From positions 124,001-188,000 of the forward strand of contig NZ_PTIX01000002.1 in the NCBI RefSeq assembly GCF_002934265.1: 64,000 nt of DNA, read 5' to 3'. Positions 62,116 to 64,000 of the stretch are shown here, piece after piece (positions within the stretch are counted from its first letter, which is position 1; each line of letters begins with the position of its first letter). The stretch comes from Actinokineospora auranticolor. GTDB lineage: Bacteria > Actinomycetota > Actinomycetes > Mycobacteriales > Pseudonocardiaceae. A program made the translations under genes and the position numbers. A model generated the notes under the pieces. It made no database searches and had not been told where the DNA came from. It saw only the letters and a program-made list of their open reading frames with translations.

Positions 62116-63585
62116 TCAGTGCCCCCAGTCCTTGCGCATCTTGCGGCTGACCGCCTGCGGGCCACGCGCGCGGCGGATGAGCGTGGTGCCGACACCGGTC
62201 GCCAGCAGCAGCAGCGCGCCCAGGGTGAGCAAGAGGCCGGTGGACGGCCCGTCGCCACCCACGACCGCCGCTGTGTTCACCGGGTCATCACCGGCCGGGA
62301 TGGTCTTGGGCACCTTGGGGACGTTCGGCTTGTTGGAGACCGTCAGGTCGAGCGTCGCCCCGTCCTTGATCCGGTCGCACACCGTCGGCGGGGACTGCGG
62401 GTTGAACGCCTGCTCGTAGCCCGCGGGCGCGGCCACCTCGATGACGCACACGTCCTGCGGCGTCTTCAGGTCCGGCACGGTCGCCTTGCCGTCCGCACCG
62501 GTGACCAGCACGACGGGCTTGCCGTCGGCGCCGACCAGCGGCTTGCCGTCCTGCCCGACGGCCGGTGCGGTCTTGTCCGCGGCGGTGAGCCGCAGCGACA
62601 CCGACGGGATGCCCTTGCCGGTCTTCTCGTCGAGCTTGGTCACGACCACCTTGCCGGGCGGGGTGACGGCCTCGACCTCGGCGTTGGCCTTGAGCTCCTT
62701 CTTGCCGCCGGTGGTGACCACGGCCTGCTTCTTGCCGTCGACCGGCGGCAGGACCGACGGCTTGTCGGCCGGGCTGTCGAGCTTGATGGAGACCTTCGGC
62801 TTGGTGCCGGTCGGGACGACGTCGAGCTCGACGCCCGCGCCGTTCTCCTTGGTCTTGACCGTCACCTGCGACTTGCCGTCGACGGTCGCCTGGTCGAGGT
62901 CGACCGTGACCGGCACGTTCCCCACACCGCTGCCCGCGGCGTTGCGCACCTCGATGGTCCATTTGTCCGGGGTGCCGATGACCTGCGGTTTCGTCGGCTT
63001 GGTGAGCACGGTCGTCCACGGGCCGTGGTTGGCGGTGGCCTCGGCCCGCAGGTCGGCGACCGCCTTCAGCACGTCGGCACGGACGTCGGCGGGCAGGTTC
63101 TGCTCGTGCCAGGCGGGGTCGTAGGCGACCTTGTCGAACGTCCGGGTCGGCTGGGTGTCGTGGTCCGGGCCGGAGGGCGCCGTCCAGGTGTGCAGGAGGT
63201 GGGCCAGCGCGGCGGCCTTGACGCGGTCCTTGGTCTCCCCGTACTGGAGCAGCAGGTAGGAGATGTTGGCCGACACCGCGGCGTCGATCGGGCCGCCGTA
63301 CTTGTCGACCAGCGTTTGGGGCTCTCCGTACTTCTCGTTCTTGTCCGGCTCCAGGTAGGCGAACTTGACGCACCAGACCGTCTTGCCGCCGACGATGTAA
63401 GAGCCCAGCCAGTCGTGCTTGTCCTTCGGGTAGTTCTTGTACGGCTGTGGCGCCGTGCCGACGCCCAGCCCCTCAACGAACTCTGCGGCCGCTGTTGGCG
63501 CCCCGGCGATGAGCAACGATCCCGACAGGGTCGCGATGCCCGCGGCCAAGGCCGCCAACCGGGCACCGAGGGTGATTCGCCGCAT
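62116..63585 (-). CDS. Secreted SpaA-like surface protein, probable sortase substrate
   Basis: This 489-residue protein has a signal peptide (LAALAAGIATLSGSLLIAGA), then a Cys-containing N-terminal domain (GGKTVWCVKFAYLEPDKNEK) like the thioester/TQxA domains of surface adhesins. Residues about 300-430 are a SpaA-type prealbumin domain (PPGKVVVTKLDEKTGKGIPS; CVIEVAAPAGYEQA), often stabilised by isopeptide bonds. The C-terminus has one helix (TGLLLTLGALLLLATGVGTT) and basic residues, the shape of a wall-sorting signal, but with IPAGD and no LPXTG. AAGGAG precedes the start. Confidence 0.82.
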   Translation of the reverse strand: MRRITLGARLAALAAGIATLSGSLLIAGAPTAAAEFVEGLGVGTAPQPYKNYPKDKHDWLGSYIVGGKTVWCVKFAYLEPDKNEKYGEPQTLVDKYGGPIDAAVSANISYLLLQYGETKDRVKAAALAHLLHTWTAPSGPDHDTQPTRTFDKVAYDPAWHEQNLPADVRADVLKAVADLRAEATANHGPWTTVLTKPTKPQVIGTPDKWTIEVRNAAGSGVGNVPVTVDLDQATVDGKSQVTVKTKENGAGVELDVVPTGTKPKVSIKLDSPADKPSVLPPVDGKKQAVVTTGGKKELKANAEVEAVTPPGKVVVTKLDEKTGKGIPSVSLRLTAADKTAPAVGQDGKPLVGADGKPVVLVTGADGKATVPDLKTPQDVCVIEVAAPAGYEQAFNPQSPPTVCDRIKDGATLDLTVSNKPNVPKVPKTIPAGDDPVNTAAVVGGDGPSTGLLLTLGALLLLATGVGTTLIRRARGPQAVSRKMRKDWGH

Positions 63586-64000
63586 GGTGGAAGTCAGCTC
63601 CTTGCCGCGCCGGGACGGCGCACACCGCCGGCGCTGGAGTGCGGGGGGACCTCTGGCGGCGCGGCCCGCGCGTCGCGGCCACTTGACGTGACCGGTCGGA
63701 CACGTGACGCGCACCTCGTGCGAGCCTGGCCCGTCCCCCACCGGGTGACAATCCGCCAGACGGCGAGAAGATCGATGCGCACGCAGCGGTATCTCCCCAG
63801 GTCGATCCGCCGGTCGATAGGGTTGACCGCGTCCGATCGGTGTAGGTTCCGCCGAGACGTGCTCACTCTCGGCAGTGGAGCGGGAATCGGGGAACCCGCT
63901 CCGGCGTTGGGCCGACTGTGGGTAAAGTAGGTTTTACCCCGACGGGAACCGATCGGCGCGCTCGATCGTTGACCGTGGCGAAGGCGCCATTCAGGCCCAG
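63586..64000. other. Upstream region with a palindromic operator-like site
   Basis: No gene is clear in these 415 bp. A palindrome GGGTAAA, GTAGGT, TTTACCC lies at 63920-63939, inside AT-richer sequence likely to hold a promoter for a rightward gene beyond the window. A GTG at 63974 (VAKAPFRPQ) could be the first codon of such a gene, but no binding site is seen. Confidence 0.4.

Overview
This window comes from the chromosome of a high-GC actinobacterium, most likely Pseudonocardiaceae or a close relative. The evidence is GC-rich coding sequence with frequent GTG starts, mycothiol metabolism (mca), a BldB/WhiJ-type DUF397 regulator set, an actinobacterial LigB, GuaB1, a class F sortase and an actinomycete integrative and conjugative element (AICE). 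No oriC, rRNA or tRNA gene was recognised.

Layout. (1) 1-7.3 kb: the 3' end of glpX, an L,D-transpeptidase lipoprotein, then an RHS island of about 4.7 kb wedged between that transpeptidase and fumC. The island holds a truncated RHS protein with a glycine-zipper tip, orphan RHS C-terminal tails, a run of seven tiny mostly two-helix membrane proteins, and duplicated scraps of the 3' ends of both flanking housekeeping genes. It looks like several allelic toxin/immunity islands stacked by recombination. (2) 7.4-24.1 kb: a ferredoxin-NADP reductase type flavoprotein, a DUF5753/DUF397 regulator cluster, a DMT exporter, a membrane pentapeptide-repeat protein, a MocR regulator, ATP-dependent DNA ligase, a repeat-rich intergenic region with DnaA-box-like 9-mers, GuaB1, a DrrAB-type ABC exporter, a membrane NACHT NTPase and a GNAT acetyltransferase. 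(3) 24.1-34.3 kb: a complete AICE integrated in the 3' end of a hemolysin III/TrhA gene, with attL and attR readable as 28-bp near-identical repeats. It carries int, xis, a rolling-circle type rep, an FtsK-like traB, a DUF5919 regulator coupled to an inositol-monophosphatase-like gene, and a low-GC HEPN-like cargo gene next to attL. (4) 34.3-64 kb: conserved core genes. These are TrhA, a CoA-binding protein, a Z-prenyl transferase, PIN-PhoH, a TlpA-like thioredoxin, Nudix and DUF255 proteins, the Hen1-Pnkp RNA repair operon, mca with greA, Lrp and HppD, the CBS/CGS pair for transsulfuration, an SGNH hydrolase, a thiolase, a CooC/MinD-like ATPase, a polysaccharide deacetylase and a class F sortase with a SpaA-like surface protein.

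How the parts fit. Several neighbouring sets are overlapping operons: hen1-pnkp, traB-rep, the AICE regulator with its phosphatase-like gene, ABC ATPase with permease, mca with a small membrane protein, and DUF255 with Nudix. The two regions with the most unexplained content are the RHS island at 1.3-5.9 kb and the AICE cargo and att structure at 24.1-34.3 kb. Function calls rest on motif recognition from memory; no database search was run.
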